DNA from: Ventosimonas gracilis
Lineage (GTDB): Bacteria; Pseudomonadota; Gammaproteobacteria; Pseudomonadales; Pseudomonadaceae
Direction: 5' to 3'
Assembly: GCF_001580025.1 (NCBI RefSeq)
Contig: NZ_LSZO01000044.1
Coordinates: forward strand, 1 to 51,392
DNA: 51,392 nt
This document shows, in pieces, positions 26,987-35,694 of this stretch (position 1 is the first letter of the stretch; each line of letters starts with the position of its first letter). Both the position numbers and the translations under genes were made by a program. The notes below the pieces were generated by a model. It had not been told where the DNA came from and ran no database searches. It was given only the letters and a program-made list of their open reading frames with translations.

Positions 26987-27586
26987 ATGAATACACCCGC
27001 CATTGCCCTGTTTCAAAAACGCCGCAGCCAATACGCCTTGGGTCGCAATCTTAAGCATAAACAGCAAGCGCTGACCGAACTGATTCAACACGCGGTGCGT
27101 GAAGTGCCTTCTTCCTTTAATTCGCAGCCCAACCGCGCAGTGATTTTGTACGGCGAGCACAGTGTGCGTTTTTGGGATTTGGTCAAAGAGGCGCTGCGCC
27201 CGCTGGTGCCCGCTGAGGCGTTTTCCGCGACCGAAAACAAGCTGGCGAGTTTTGCCGCTGGTGTCGGGACTGTGCTGTTTTTTGTTGATAGCGAGACTAT
27301 CGCAAAGCAGCAGGCGGACTACCCGTTGTACGCTGATAACTTCCCGCTGTGGGGCGAGCACAGCAACGGCATGGCGCAATTTGCCGTATGGACGGCGCTG
27401 GCCGAAGCGGGCATTGGCGCGAGCCTGCAACATTACAACCCGATAGTGGATGAACAGGTCAGGCAGCAGTGGGGCATTCCGTCCAGTTGGCAACTGCGCG
27501 CGCAAATGCCATTTGGCTCGCATGAAGGTGACTTCCCGCAAAAATCCTATATCGAAGACGCGGTGCGCTTTAAGGTTTTTGCCTAA
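26987..27586 (+). CDS. nitroreductase family protein (Hbn1/Frm2-like)
   Basis: A 199-residue FMN-dependent oxidoreductase of the nitroreductase fold, closest in pattern to the short Hbn1/Frm2-type group. It begins IALFQKRRSQYALG, with the FMN-phosphate-binding RRS(Q)Y motif, followed by VPSSFNSQPNRAVIL and WTALAEAGIGASLQHYNP. GHRE-type motif is replaced by GSHEGDFPQK. It reduces nitro or quinone compounds in relatives; the true substrate is unknown. It is followed after 3 bp by the methyltransferase. Confidence 0.85.
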   Translation: MNTPAIALFQKRRSQYALGRNLKHKQQALTELIQHAVREVPSSFNSQPNRAVILYGEHSVRFWDLVKEALRPLVPAEAFSATENKLASFAAGVGTVLFFVDSETIAKQQADYPLYADNFPLWGEHSNGMAQFAVWTALAEAGIGASLQHYNPIVDEQVRQQWGIPSSWQLRAQMPFGSHEGDFPQKSYIEDAVRFKVFA

Positions 27587-27589
27587 CGC

Positions 27590-28402
27590 ATGAATAAACT
27601 GCCGCCCGTCTCCTCAACGCTGTGCATTCCGCTGGCGGCACGGGCGCTGGGCGGGAAGCTGTTCCCGCATCTGGCCGTCGATGACCGCCATGCCAAAAAC
27701 GCATTGCACGCCTTGGGCGAGGACGGCAAAAGCCTGCTGCAAGACCCGCGCACCGTATATGGAATTTTGCGGCGCACGCACTGGTTTCGTAAGCAGGCTG
27801 GGCACTTTTTGCAGCGCTTTCCCGATGCGTTGCTGGTCAACCTGGGCTGTGGCTTAAGCGACTATCGCCAGTGGCTGGATAATGGCCGCATGCAGACGGT
27901 GGCTGCCGATTTGGCCGAAGTTATCGCGCTGCGCCGCCGCATTCTGCCAACGACCGATGCACGCTGCCGTCTGGCTGCGTGTGACTTAACCGCCGCCGAC
28001 TGGTGGACTGCGCTTGAGTTGCCGAACAAAAGCAGCCAGCCACTGTTTCTACTCTGCGAAGGCGTGCTGATGTACCTGCCGCCGAACGCGGTCGCCGCCA
28101 TTTTGCGAACCTTTGCCGAATACGCGCCCAGCGGCTCGCAGCTTGCTTTCGATGCCAGTTGTGCTCTGGCCGCCGGACGCAGGCAATACAATCCCTCAGT
28201 ACGGCGCAGCGGAGCACTGTTTCAGTGGGGGCCGCGCAGGCTTAGCGAACTCACCGCGCCACACCCGCGCCTTAAGCTGCTTAACATCGGCGAGCCGATG
28301 GCGGGATACGGCCACCTGCCGCAGCGCCTGGTGCGCGGCCTGTTGCATGCGGTTAGCGGCGTGCCGCTGTATGGCCTTTATCTATTGGGACTGCGTGATT
28401 GA
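27590..28402 (+). CDS. class I SAM-dependent methyltransferase, TcmP/LCMT-like
   Basis: A 270-residue methyltransferase of the leucine carboxyl methyltransferase/TcmP group. The motif-I loop is LLVNLGCGLSDYRQWLDN (about residues 81-98), followed by AADLAEVIALRR, the second SAM contact, and LFLLCEGVLMYLPP, typical of the family. In characterised members the substrate is a carboxylate or polyketide; here it cannot be inferred. Spaced 3 bp from the nitroreductase, so the two probably form one transcript. Confidence 0.82.
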   Translation: MNKLPPVSSTLCIPLAARALGGKLFPHLAVDDRHAKNALHALGEDGKSLLQDPRTVYGILRRTHWFRKQAGHFLQRFPDALLVNLGCGLSDYRQWLDNGRMQTVAADLAEVIALRRRILPTTDARCRLAACDLTAADWWTALELPNKSSQPLFLLCEGVLMYLPPNAVAAILRTFAEYAPSGSQLAFDASCALAAGRRQYNPSVRRSGALFQWGPRRLSELTAPHPRLKLLNIGEPMAGYGHLPQRLVRGLLHAVSGVPLYGLYLLGLRD

Positions 28403-28513
28403 TAGGCTCGCCCCACAAGTGACCAAAGAACGTTAAAAGCGCGTTAAAACATTGGCAGTCATTCTGCCAACTGGCTAGACTTCGCTGTTTTCCTCGCCTT
28501 AAAGGAACAAATC

Positions 28514-29935
28514 GTGCAACCTGTAATGCCCAACTTTGCCGCTGCCCGCGTGCTGGTCGCAGGTGATGTCATGCTCGATCGCTACTGGCACGGCAGCACC
28601 TGCCGTATCTCGCCAGAAGCGCCAGTGCCGGTGGTCAAGGTTGAGCAGTGCGAAGAGCGCCCCGGGGGGGCTGCCAACGTGGCACTTAATCTGGCGGCTC
28701 TTGGCGCGAGCGTGCGTTTGGTCGGCGTTACCGGCGTGGATGAGGCGGCGCAAACGCTCGCCACCAGCCTGCAAAGTGCCGGGGTCGAAACGCACTTTCA
28801 GCCGATTGCCACGCAGCCGACCTTGGTCAAGCTGCGCGTGATCAGCCGTCATCAGCAACTGCTGCGGCTGGATTTTGAGCAGCCCTTTGCGACCGATAGC
28901 CGCGCCTTGACCGAACAAATCGCCAGCCATCTGGACGACTGCTGCGTACTGGTGCTATCGGACTACGGCAAAGGCACCTTGCAAAATCATCAACAACTGA
29001 TTGCCCTTGCCCGCGCTCGTGGCATAGCCGTATTGGCCGACCCCAAAGGGCGCGACTTTTCCATCTATCAAGGCGCAACACTACTCACGCCGAATTTGGC
29101 CGAATTTGAAGCCATCGTCGGCCACTGCGCCGATGAGCGGCAGCTTTTAAGCAAAGGCACCGCGCTGCTTGCTGAACTTAATCTGGACGCACTGCTGATT
29201 ACCCGTGGCGAACAGGGCATGACACTGTTTAGCAATGCTTTCGCACCCATGCATCTACCCGCTCGGGCGCACGAAGTGTTTGACGTCACCGGCGCGGGCG
29301 ATACGGTGATTTCCACCTTGGCCTGCGCACTGGCGGCGGGCGAGGCACTGCCGCAAGCGGTCAAACTGGCTAATCTCGCCGCTGGAATTGTTGTCGGTAA
29401 ACTCGGCACAGCCGCCATCAGTGCGCCGGAACTACGCCGCGCCTTGCAACGCGAGACTGGCAGTGAACGCGGCGTTCTAGGCACGCAGCAACTGCTCGCC
29501 TGCATCGAGGACGCGCGCGCGGCTGGCGAGAAAATTGTCTTTACCAACGGCTGCTTTGACATCCTGCACGCCGGACACGTCGCCTATCTGGAGCAAGCCC
29601 GCGCCTTGGGCGATCGTTTGGTTCTTGCCGTCAACGACGATGCCTCCACCACCCGCCTAAAAGGCGCAGGCAGGCCGATTAACGCGGTCGAACGACGCAT
29701 GGCGGTACTGGCCGGCTTGGAAGCGGTGGATTGGGTAGTGAGCTTTAGCGAAGACAACCCCTGTAGGCTGCTGGAGCAAATCCGCCCGGATGTGCTGGTC
29801 AAAGGCGGCGATTACAGTCTGGATGGCGTAGTCGGCGCGGACATCGTTCGTGCTTACGGCGGCGAAGTTAAAGTGCTGGGATTGGTCGAAAACAGCTCCA
29901 CCACCGCCATCGTGGAAAAAATCCTCATCCGTTAA
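28514..29935 (+). CDS. hldE: bifunctional heptose-7-P kinase/heptose-1-P adenylyltransferase
   Basis: HldE makes ADP-heptose for the LPS inner core. The 473-residue product has a ribokinase-type domain (about 1-320: GDVMLDRYW, RISPEAPVPVVK, RPGGAANVALNLAALGA, and the catalytic VTGAGDT) and a nucleotidyltransferase domain (about 340-473: TNGCFDILHAGHVAYLEQA with the HxGH motif, GRPINAVERRM, LVKGGDYS). Start GTG at 28514 with AAAGGA upstream is favoured because MQPVMPNFAAARVLVAGD aligns with family N-termini; an internal ATG at 28526 is possible. Confidence 0.96.
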   Translation: MQPVMPNFAAARVLVAGDVMLDRYWHGSTCRISPEAPVPVVKVEQCEERPGGAANVALNLAALGASVRLVGVTGVDEAAQTLATSLQSAGVETHFQPIATQPTLVKLRVISRHQQLLRLDFEQPFATDSRALTEQIASHLDDCCVLVLSDYGKGTLQNHQQLIALARARGIAVLADPKGRDFSIYQGATLLTPNLAEFEAIVGHCADERQLLSKGTALLAELNLDALLITRGEQGMTLFSNAFAPMHLPARAHEVFDVTGAGDTVISTLACALAAGEALPQAVKLANLAAGIVVGKLGTAAISAPELRRALQRETGSERGVLGTQQLLACIEDARAAGEKIVFTNGCFDILHAGHVAYLEQARALGDRLVLAVNDDASTTRLKGAGRPINAVERRMAVLAGLEAVDWVVSFSEDNPCRLLEQIRPDVLVKGGDYSLDGVVGADIVRAYGGEVKVLGLVENSSTTAIVEKILIR

Positions 29936-29943
29936 ACGCTATC

Positions 29944-29976
29944 CTCGCCCATGCCCCTCTCCCATCAATGGGCGAG
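29944..29976. terminator. bidirectional hairpin between hldE and gbcA
   Basis: CTCGCCCAT (29944-29952) pairs with ATGGGCGAG (29968-29976) around a 15-base C-rich loop. It lies in the 55-bp gap between the convergent hldE and gbcA ends. No long T run follows on either side, so it may act with Rho or as an RNA stabiliser. Confidence 0.5.
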
Positions 29977-29990
29977 GGGAGGGAACCGCG

Positions 29991-31280
29991 TTAAGCCACT
30001 TGACGTAGCTGCGGCACTTGTGAGGGCGTGCCGTCCAGATGGTGCAGCATGCGTTCGCTATACCAGTCGAGGAAGTTGATGACGCCGAACTCATAGGTTT
30101 TTGAGTACGGGCCGGGCTGGTAGGCGGTGGAATTGATACCGCGTTGGTTCTCCTCAGCGAGACGACGGTCTTGCACGTTAGTGGCATCCCAGACTTCGCG
30201 CAGCCGCTGCGGGTCGTAGTCCTGGCCTTCTACCGCGTCTTTATGCACCAACCATTTGGTAATGACCAGGCTTTCCTGCGCACTAATCGGCCATACGGTA
30301 AACACAATCATATGGTCGGCCATGCAGTGGTTCCAGGCATGCGGCAGATGCAGGATGCGCATCGAGCCTAAATCTGGGTCTTTAATTCGCCCCATCAGTT
30401 TGTTGCAGCCGGGCTTGCCGTCCAGCGTCATGGAAACCGTGCCGTCCAGTAGCGGCATGCGCACAATGCGATTGCGCAGGCCAAAGCTCGCATGCGCGTA
30501 AGGGATTTTGTCCGCGTCCCAGCGTTTGGTGCAGGCGGCGACTTGGTCTTTAAAGGCTTGGCTCGCCCGTGGGTCGGTAACGTCGTCCCATTCCAGCAGG
30601 GTTTTCAACAGTTCGGGATGCGAGCCGTTGCAGTGGTAGCACTCGCGGTTGTTTTCCATGACCAGCTTCCAGTTGGCCTGCTCGATCAGCCTGGATTCGA
30701 CCGCGACCTTGGTATTTTCCATGTCATACGGCTCCATGTAGTGCTCCAAGGTGCGCAGAAAATCATCGATGGCGGGCGGATTTTCGGCGAGCGAGACAAA
30801 AATATAGCCGCCTGCGCTTTTCACATTAACCGGTTTAAGGCCGTACTGCGCCATGTCAAAGTCCGCGCCCATTTCGGTTCCGGCAAATAGCAGGCGGCCG
30901 TCGAGTTCGTAAGTCCATTGGTGATAGGGGCAGACCAGTTTGGCGACCTTACCCTTGTCGGTCACGCACAGGCGCGAGCCACGGTGACGGCAAACGTTGT
31001 GGAAGGCGTGGATTTTCCCTTCTGCGCCGCGCACCACCACAATCGGGTTTTTGCCGATTTGTAGCGAGATAAAGTGACCCTTGGCCGGGATTTCACAGGT
31101 CATTCCGGCAATCAGCCATTCCTTACCGAAAATCTCCTGCATGTCGATATCAAACAGTCGGTCATCACAATAAAACGGCTGCGGCAGAGAGAAGTTATGG
31201 TCGCGCTCTTTAAGCATGGCGGCCGTGGCTTGACGGGCATTTTGCAGGGTATCGACCAGGTTGCTATGGTGGCTCATCAT
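29991..31280 (-). CDS. gbcA: glycine betaine demethylase, Rieske oxygenase subunit
   Basis: GbcA converts glycine betaine to dimethylglycine and formaldehyde together with GbcB. The 429-residue product has the Rieske motif Cys97-x-His99 and Cys117-x2-His120 (CRHRGSRLC...CPYHQW) and the mononuclear-iron region ENNRECYHCNGSHPELLKTLLEWDD. Very close to the Pseudomonas protein in motif order and length. GAGGAA lies upstream of tandem ATGs (31280 and 31277); an open frame extends upstream to 31712 but is not family-like and overlaps gbcB. Divergent from gbcB. Confidence 0.96.
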   Translation of the reverse strand: MMSHHSNLVDTLQNARQATAAMLKERDHNFSLPQPFYCDDRLFDIDMQEIFGKEWLIAGMTCEIPAKGHFISLQIGKNPIVVVRGAEGKIHAFHNVCRHRGSRLCVTDKGKVAKLVCPYHQWTYELDGRLLFAGTEMGADFDMAQYGLKPVNVKSAGGYIFVSLAENPPAIDDFLRTLEHYMEPYDMENTKVAVESRLIEQANWKLVMENNRECYHCNGSHPELLKTLLEWDDVTDPRASQAFKDQVAACTKRWDADKIPYAHASFGLRNRIVRMPLLDGTVSMTLDGKPGCNKLMGRIKDPDLGSMRILHLPHAWNHCMADHMIVFTVWPISAQESLVITKWLVHKDAVEGQDYDPQRLREVWDATNVQDRRLAEENQRGINSTAYQPGPYSKTYEFGVINFLDWYSERMLHHLDGTPSQVPQLRQVA

Positions 31281-31488
31281 GCATTCCTCATTGTTATGCA
31301 GGCTTTCTTGGAGCCTGTAGTGTGGATAAACACGCGAAAGTAACCTTGCTTGCAGGCGACCTGCCGAAAGACTTTTTCCGACTTTGTGGTGAATAGTGCA
31401 GATATAGGTCGCTGGCAGGTAAATATCCGCCGCGCCCAGCGGCGCAAAATAGCGGCTAAATAAATTCTGTCCGTGCGGAGCCATTTCA
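31281..31488. promoter_or_regulatory. divergent gbcA/gbcB intergenic region
   Basis: A 208-bp gap between the two starts. In Pseudomonas the AraC-type GbdR activates both genes from such a region; I cannot point to a sure operator. A hairpin-like GCAGGCGACCTGC (31351-31363) and an inverted GCCGCGCCCAGCGGC (31429-31443) are visible. No gene. Confidence 0.4.
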
Positions 31489-32604
31489 ATGAATAACAAT
31501 GTCTTTAACCCGGCGGCGATGCAGCCGGTTTCTACCCAGACTTGGAGCAATGGCCGCCATCCGGTGCGCTGCGTCAAGGTGATTGCAGAAACCCACGATG
31601 TGCGCACCTTTTGTTTTTCCGCCGACCAGCCGATGTTGTTTTTCTTTAAACCCGGCCAGTTTGTGACGCTGGAACTGGAAATTAACGGCGAGCCAGTGAT
31701 GCGTTCGTACACTATTTCCAGTGCGCCTTCGGTGCCTTACAGTTTTTCTTTAACCATTAAGCGCGTGCCGGGCGGCAAGGTCTCCAACTGGCTGCACGAT
31801 CATTTAAAAGAAGGCGACACACTGGCGGTACACGGGCCGGTCGGCAACTTTAATGCGATGGATTTTCCGGCGGAAAAGGTATTGTTTTTATCCGGCGGTG
31901 TGGGCATTACCCCGGTGATGTCGATGGCTCGCTGGTTTTTTGATACCAATGGCAATGTGGATATGGTCTTTGTGCATAGTGCACGCACGCCGAAAGACAT
32001 TATCTTCCACCGCGAACTACGGCATATGGCCTCGCGCATCAGTAACTTTAAACTGCATTTAATTTGTGAGCGTTATGAGATAGGCGAAACCTGGGCGGGC
32101 TATCGCGGCTATTTAAGCCAAGCCATGCTGGAGTTGATCGCGCCGGATTATCAAGAGCGCGAAGTGTTCTGCTGCGGCCCTACGCCCTATATGAAGGCGG
32201 TTAAACATCTGTTGCAAACAAACGGCTTTGATTTAAACCGTTATCACGAAGAAGCCTTCGGTCCTACCCCGGCGGATATTCAAGAAGAAGTGCGTGAGCA
32301 AAACAGCGAGGCGCTGGCGCTGGATGCACAGCCAAGCGAAGAGCACTGCAAAATCGAGTTTAGTGAAAGCGGTAAAAGCGTTGCGATTGCACCTTCTGAA
32401 ACCATCCACAGCGCCGCCGCCAAACTCGGCCTGCATATTCCCAAAGCCTGCGGCATGGGCATCTGCGGCACATGCAAAGTGCTCAAAAAATCCGGCGAGG
32501 TGGAGATGGAGCACAACGGCGGCATTACCGATGAAGACCTCGCCGAAGGTTACATTCTCTCCTGTTGCAGCAAGCCGCTGACGGATGTGGTGGTTGAGTT
32601 CTAA
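31489..32604 (+). CDS. gbcB: glycine betaine demethylase reductase subunit
   Basis: GbcB passes electrons from NAD(P)H to GbcA. The 371-residue protein has an FAD-binding domain (about 25-125, with RSYTISSAP as the flavin contact), a NAD-binding domain (GGVGITPVMSMARW; FCCGPTPYM), and a C-terminal plant-type [2Fe-2S] ferredoxin domain (about 285-371) with CGMGICGTCKV and the last Cys in LSCCSKPL. Motif order matches Pseudomonas GbcB. No other betaine genes are seen nearby. Confidence 0.95.
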   Translation: MNNNVFNPAAMQPVSTQTWSNGRHPVRCVKVIAETHDVRTFCFSADQPMLFFFKPGQFVTLELEINGEPVMRSYTISSAPSVPYSFSLTIKRVPGGKVSNWLHDHLKEGDTLAVHGPVGNFNAMDFPAEKVLFLSGGVGITPVMSMARWFFDTNGNVDMVFVHSARTPKDIIFHRELRHMASRISNFKLHLICERYEIGETWAGYRGYLSQAMLELIAPDYQEREVFCCGPTPYMKAVKHLLQTNGFDLNRYHEEAFGPTPADIQEEVREQNSEALALDAQPSEEHCKIEFSESGKSVAIAPSETIHSAAAKLGLHIPKACGMGICGTCKVLKKSGEVEMEHNGGITDEDLAEGYILSCCSKPLTDVVVEF

Positions 32605-32921
32605 AGTTTTGCCCATTCCCGCCGAAATCCTAGGGCTGTTCCCGTTTCAAACGCGAGCCGCGCTGCTGCTCAAAATTTCGCCAGACTAGGCGCAGCATGC
32701 AGCCAATGTGTACAACCTTGGCAAATGCTGCAACGACGTATGGCGAAATTTTGGGCGCAGCCCGAAGGGACGGGGCAGATTTTTCGCGCCGCTGCGTTAC
32801 TCGTCGCTCATTTGCATGAGCAAACTTCGCTTCTCGCGCCTTGCCGCGCGAAAAATCTGCCTCCGTCGCGGCCGCGTTTGAAACGGGAACAGCCCCTGGA
32901 ATTTAAGCGGGATCTTAAGAT
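32605..32921. other. intergenic region filled by a nested inverted-repeat element
   Basis: Almost the whole gap between gbcB and the usher-like gene is the 263-bp structured element (32633-32895). The remaining 26 bp to its right contain the probable start region of the usher-like gene (GGGA at 32909-32912). I see no separate gene. Confidence 0.7.
32633..32895. mobile_element. 263-bp nested inverted-repeat element (MITE-like)
   Basis: Outer arms of 23 bp are exact inverted copies (32633-32655 and 32873-32895, starting GGGCTGTTCCCGTTTCAAAC). Inside are two more perfect dyads side by side: CAAAATTTCGCCA (32671-32683) with 32741-32753, itself holding GCAGCAT/ATGCTGC; and a 16-bp arm (32774-32789) with 32846-32861, tipped by GCTCAT/ATGAGC. 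The DNA or RNA could fold as a three-way junction. There is no protein gene inside. The outer arm relates to the palindrome at 36186-36220. Confidence 0.75.
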
Positions 32922-34796
32922 TTGCCACGAACCACAGTTAAGCGCTTATTCACGCTGGCATTGATCGCCCCGGTTTATGTAAAAGCGGCCGCTTTGGCGC
33001 CGCAGCAGTTGGACGCAGGCACTCGTCTGCTATTTGCCAACTACAAGGGCAACTACTGGCATGCGCAGCGCAGCGGCGAGCAGAACAGTCGGCAGGATTC
33101 GGCATTTTTATCGCTACAGGGCGGTTTTAATCTGGGGCTGTGGCAGTTTCGCCAGCAGGGCAATCTGGCCAAAGTACAAGGCGACAGCGTGCATTGGCAT
33201 AGTCTGCAACGCTATCTGCAAAGGCCGCTGGTGGGCATCGGCAGCGAGCTTTCGGTCGGCGAGCTTTATAGCAGCGGACGCTTGTTCCCCGCCCTTGCCT
33301 ATAACGGCATTGAGCTGGCTTCCGATGAGCGCATGCTAAGTGACAATCAGCGCGGTTATGCGCCGGTGGTGCAAGGCGTGGCGCAGAGCAATGCGCGGGT
33401 ATTGATCAGTCAGAACGGGCGCGAGATTTACCAAACTTCGGTATCCGCCGGGACTTTTGTGATTGATGACCTGTCGCCGACCAGCTACAACGGCGACCTG
33501 GAGGTCACGGTCGAGGAAGCCGATGGTTCGGTCAAGCGCTTCAGCCTGCCGTTTGCCGCCCTGCCGCAATCCTTGCGTATGGGGCATTCCAGCTATAACT
33601 TGGCGCTCGGGCGTACCCGTGATAGCGCGGCCAATAGCCTGTTTGCCGATGCGATCTATCAATACGGACTGCGTAATAACCTAAGCGTCGGCAGCGGGCT
33701 GCGCTTGGCTGAAGGCTATGGGCGGCTGGTCGTCGATACCGTCTACAGCAATGCCTTGGGCGCGTTTGACCTTAACTTAAGTCACAGCCGTGCCCATCTG
33801 CCCAATGATCAGCAACGCAGCGGCTGGTTGGCCGGGCTTAGCTACAGCCGCACCTTTGCCAAGAGCAATACGCGCGTTGCCATTGCCGGCTATCGCTACT
33901 CCACTGAAGGCTACCGCGAACTGCCGCAAGTACAGGCCGAACGGGCGGCGGCTCGTGGCCGAAAGCCAAGGCAAACACAGGACTTGCAGCAACAGCGCTC
34001 AAGGCTGGAAGTCAATCTCAACCAGAGTCTGGGTGACTACGGCGAAGTCTTTATTGCGGCTGTGCGCAAAGACTGGCGCGGCAGCGCAACCGATGACCAG
34101 CAATGGCAATTGGGTTACCGCAAAACTTGGGGAAACGGCATTAGCCTTGGTCTGTCACTGCTGCGCCAGTACAGCGGTACAGTGAAAGATAAGAGCGGGC
34201 GCGAGGAAACCGTAACCAGCTTATCCGTCTCGATCCCCTTGGGCAGCAGTGGCAAAACCCGTGTGCACAGTGGCTTTCAGCACAGCACCAGTAACGGCGC
34301 TCAATACGATACCGAGCTTTTGGGCCAGTTCAGCGAATATTCGCGCTACAACCTGGGCAGCAGTCATAGCGAGCAGCAGCGAAGGCCGGTGTTAAACGCC
34401 AAGTTGCAGCAGGACTTTGCTGGCGTGAATTGGCAACTTGCAGGCAGCCGCGGGCAAGATTACTGGCAGCTTTCCAGCGACCTGCAAGGCGCTGTCACGC
34501 TGCACAGCGGCGGCCTGACCTTTGGTCCTCCGCTTAGCGATACCTTTGCCCTGGTCAAAGCCAAAGGCGCAAAAGGAGCGCAGATAGACGGCTATCCACA
34601 AAGTCGCATTGATCGTAACGGTTACGCCCTGGTACCCCATTTATCGCCCTATCGCTATAACCGTATCGCGCTTAAGTCCAAAGATAATGTTGTTCAAGAA
34701 CAACAGATTGCGCCTTACGCCGGGGCGACCGTCAAGCTGCATTTTCGCAAGCCTCACAAGCCCCAACAACAGAATAAAAAGGGCAATCCCACTTAG
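32922..34796 (+). CDS. orphan fimbrial usher-like barrel, NTD and CTDs missing
   Basis: A 624-residue protein homologous to the central part of FimD/PapC-type ushers, which are about 830 residues. It keeps the pore barrel and the plug (LSDNQRGYAPVVQGVAQSNARVLISQNGREIYQTSVSAG..., about residues 140-215) and later barrel strands up to GATVKLHFRK. It lacks the N-terminal chaperone-binding domain and both C-terminal domains, and there is no chaperone or pilin gene nearby. The N-terminus (TTG start, MPRTTVKRLFTLALIAPVYVKAAA) still reads as a Sec signal. It is either a decayed usher or a barrel with a different role. The 263-bp element lies 26 bp upstream. Confidence 0.75.
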   Translation: MPRTTVKRLFTLALIAPVYVKAAALAPQQLDAGTRLLFANYKGNYWHAQRSGEQNSRQDSAFLSLQGGFNLGLWQFRQQGNLAKVQGDSVHWHSLQRYLQRPLVGIGSELSVGELYSSGRLFPALAYNGIELASDERMLSDNQRGYAPVVQGVAQSNARVLISQNGREIYQTSVSAGTFVIDDLSPTSYNGDLEVTVEEADGSVKRFSLPFAALPQSLRMGHSSYNLALGRTRDSAANSLFADAIYQYGLRNNLSVGSGLRLAEGYGRLVVDTVYSNALGAFDLNLSHSRAHLPNDQQRSGWLAGLSYSRTFAKSNTRVAIAGYRYSTEGYRELPQVQAERAAARGRKPRQTQDLQQQRSRLEVNLNQSLGDYGEVFIAAVRKDWRGSATDDQQWQLGYRKTWGNGISLGLSLLRQYSGTVKDKSGREETVTSLSVSIPLGSSGKTRVHSGFQHSTSNGAQYDTELLGQFSEYSRYNLGSSHSEQQRRPVLNAKLQQDFAGVNWQLAGSRGQDYWQLSSDLQGAVTLHSGGLTFGPPLSDTFALVKAKGAKGAQIDGYPQSRIDRNGYALVPHLSPYRYNRIALKSKDNVVQEQQIAPYAGATVKLHFRKPHKPQQQNKKGNPT

Positions 34797-34820
34797 CCAG
34801 ACAGCCCAGTAAGCCAGTGG

Positions 34821-34848
34821 AGAGGTGCGCAGTGCGTGCCTCTTTTTT
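34821..34848 (+). terminator. terminator after the usher-like gene
   Basis: AGAGG-tg-CGC (34821-34830), loop agt, GCG-tg-CCTCT (34834-34843), followed by a six-T run. It starts 25 bp after the usher-like stop. Confidence 0.75.
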
Positions 34849-34946
34849 ATCGCTAAAATTTCTTATAGGAATGTATTTTTAGAGGTAACAGGCTAAGAAA
34901 TGCCGTTTTCTGGCTATTTTTGAGCAAAAGTCAATACAATTAATTT

Positions 34947-35213
34947 ATGCTGATTGAATTCGACCCCGCCAAAGATGCGATTAACCGTGACAAGCACAAG
35001 CTGTCGCTGATGCTCGCCTCTGATTTTGAGTGGGATACTGCGCAGATTGAGGAAGACCGCAGCGAGTATTACGACGAACAGCGCTTTAAGGCTACCGGAT
35101 ATATCGGGCAGCGCCTGTATGTGCTGATTTTTTGTATGCGCGGCGATACTCCTCGCGCTATCAGTTTGCGCCGCGCTGAAAAATACGAGGAACGACGTTA
35201 TGCCAAAGCTTAA
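34947..35213 (+). CDS. brnT: BrnT toxin (RelE-like ribonuclease)
   Basis: An 88-residue toxin of the BrnT family, an RNase with a RelE-like fold, typically held by BrnA. Motifs: FDPAKDAINRDKHKLSL, the RLYVLIFCMRG strand and the RAISLRRAEKYEERRY C-terminus with the basic residues used in catalysis. A TACAAT lies at 34935-34940, only 6 bp before the ATG, and no Shine-Dalgarno is visible, so the transcript may be nearly leaderless. Overlaps brnA by 14 bp. Confidence 0.9.
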   Translation: MLIEFDPAKDAINRDKHKLSLMLASDFEWDTAQIEEDRSEYYDEQRFKATGYIGQRLYVLIFCMRGDTPRAISLRRAEKYEERRYAKA

Positions 35214-35583
35214 GCCTAACCATATCAGCCCCACCGACGAAGAAGACGCGGCCATCCATGCGGCAGCACTGGCAGACCCTGATAATCCACCACTGGATGA
35301 GGCGTTTTGGCGCAATGCCCGCCCCGCTCGCGAGGTGCTGCCGCCCGCCGTATATGCGGCGCTGACCGACAAGAGCAAACCCGCCACGATCACGCTAGTC
35401 ACGGACGAACAAGACCGTGCCAGACAAAAGCGCACGGGACGCCCACCGGTGGCAAATCCCAAGCGACCCACCACCATCCGGCTATCGCCCGAAGTCATAG
35501 ACGCTTTCCGTGCGACGGGTCGCGGCTGGCAAACGCGCATTGATGCGCTGCTGCGCGAGGCCGTGGAGCAAGGGCGAGTGTAG
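35200..35583 (+). CDS. brnA: BrnA antitoxin
   Basis: A 127-residue antitoxin. The N-terminal part (DEEDAAIHAAALADPDNPPLDEAFWRNARPARE) binds and blocks BrnT in known complexes; the C-terminal part (GRPPVANPKRPTTIRLSPEVIDAFRATGRGWQTRIDALLREAVE) is the ribbon-helix-helix that binds DNA. The gene overlaps brnT by 14 bp. A middle linker of about 40 residues makes it longer than the average BrnA. Confidence 0.9.
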   Translation: MPKLKPNHISPTDEEDAAIHAAALADPDNPPLDEAFWRNARPAREVLPPAVYAALTDKSKPATITLVTDEQDRARQKRTGRPPVANPKRPTTIRLSPEVIDAFRATGRGWQTRIDALLREAVEQGRV

Positions 35584-35650
35584 GGCGTTATCTAACGCTC
35601 CCTGCGCTTTTTTTGGCCGCCAGTGCGCGTATTTGCGCTAAACATAAACA

Positions 35651-35678
35651 ACAAACCCCGCACGATGGCGGGGTTTGT
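35651..35678. terminator. bidirectional terminator between brnA and DUF1127 gene
   Basis: ACAAACCCCGC (35651-35661) pairs with GCGGGGTTTGT (35668-35678), 11 perfect base pairs and a 6-base loop. On the minus strand it is followed by TTGTTTATG, giving a better T tract for the DUF1127 transcript than for brnA. Confidence 0.8.
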
Positions 35679-35694
35679 GTGACTGGCATTTAGA

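Noticed and set aside
31281-31712. A 144-residue N-terminal extension of gbcA
   Set aside because: It would overlap gbcB in the opposite strand, has no family similarity, and a GAGGAA ribosome site marks the start at 31280.
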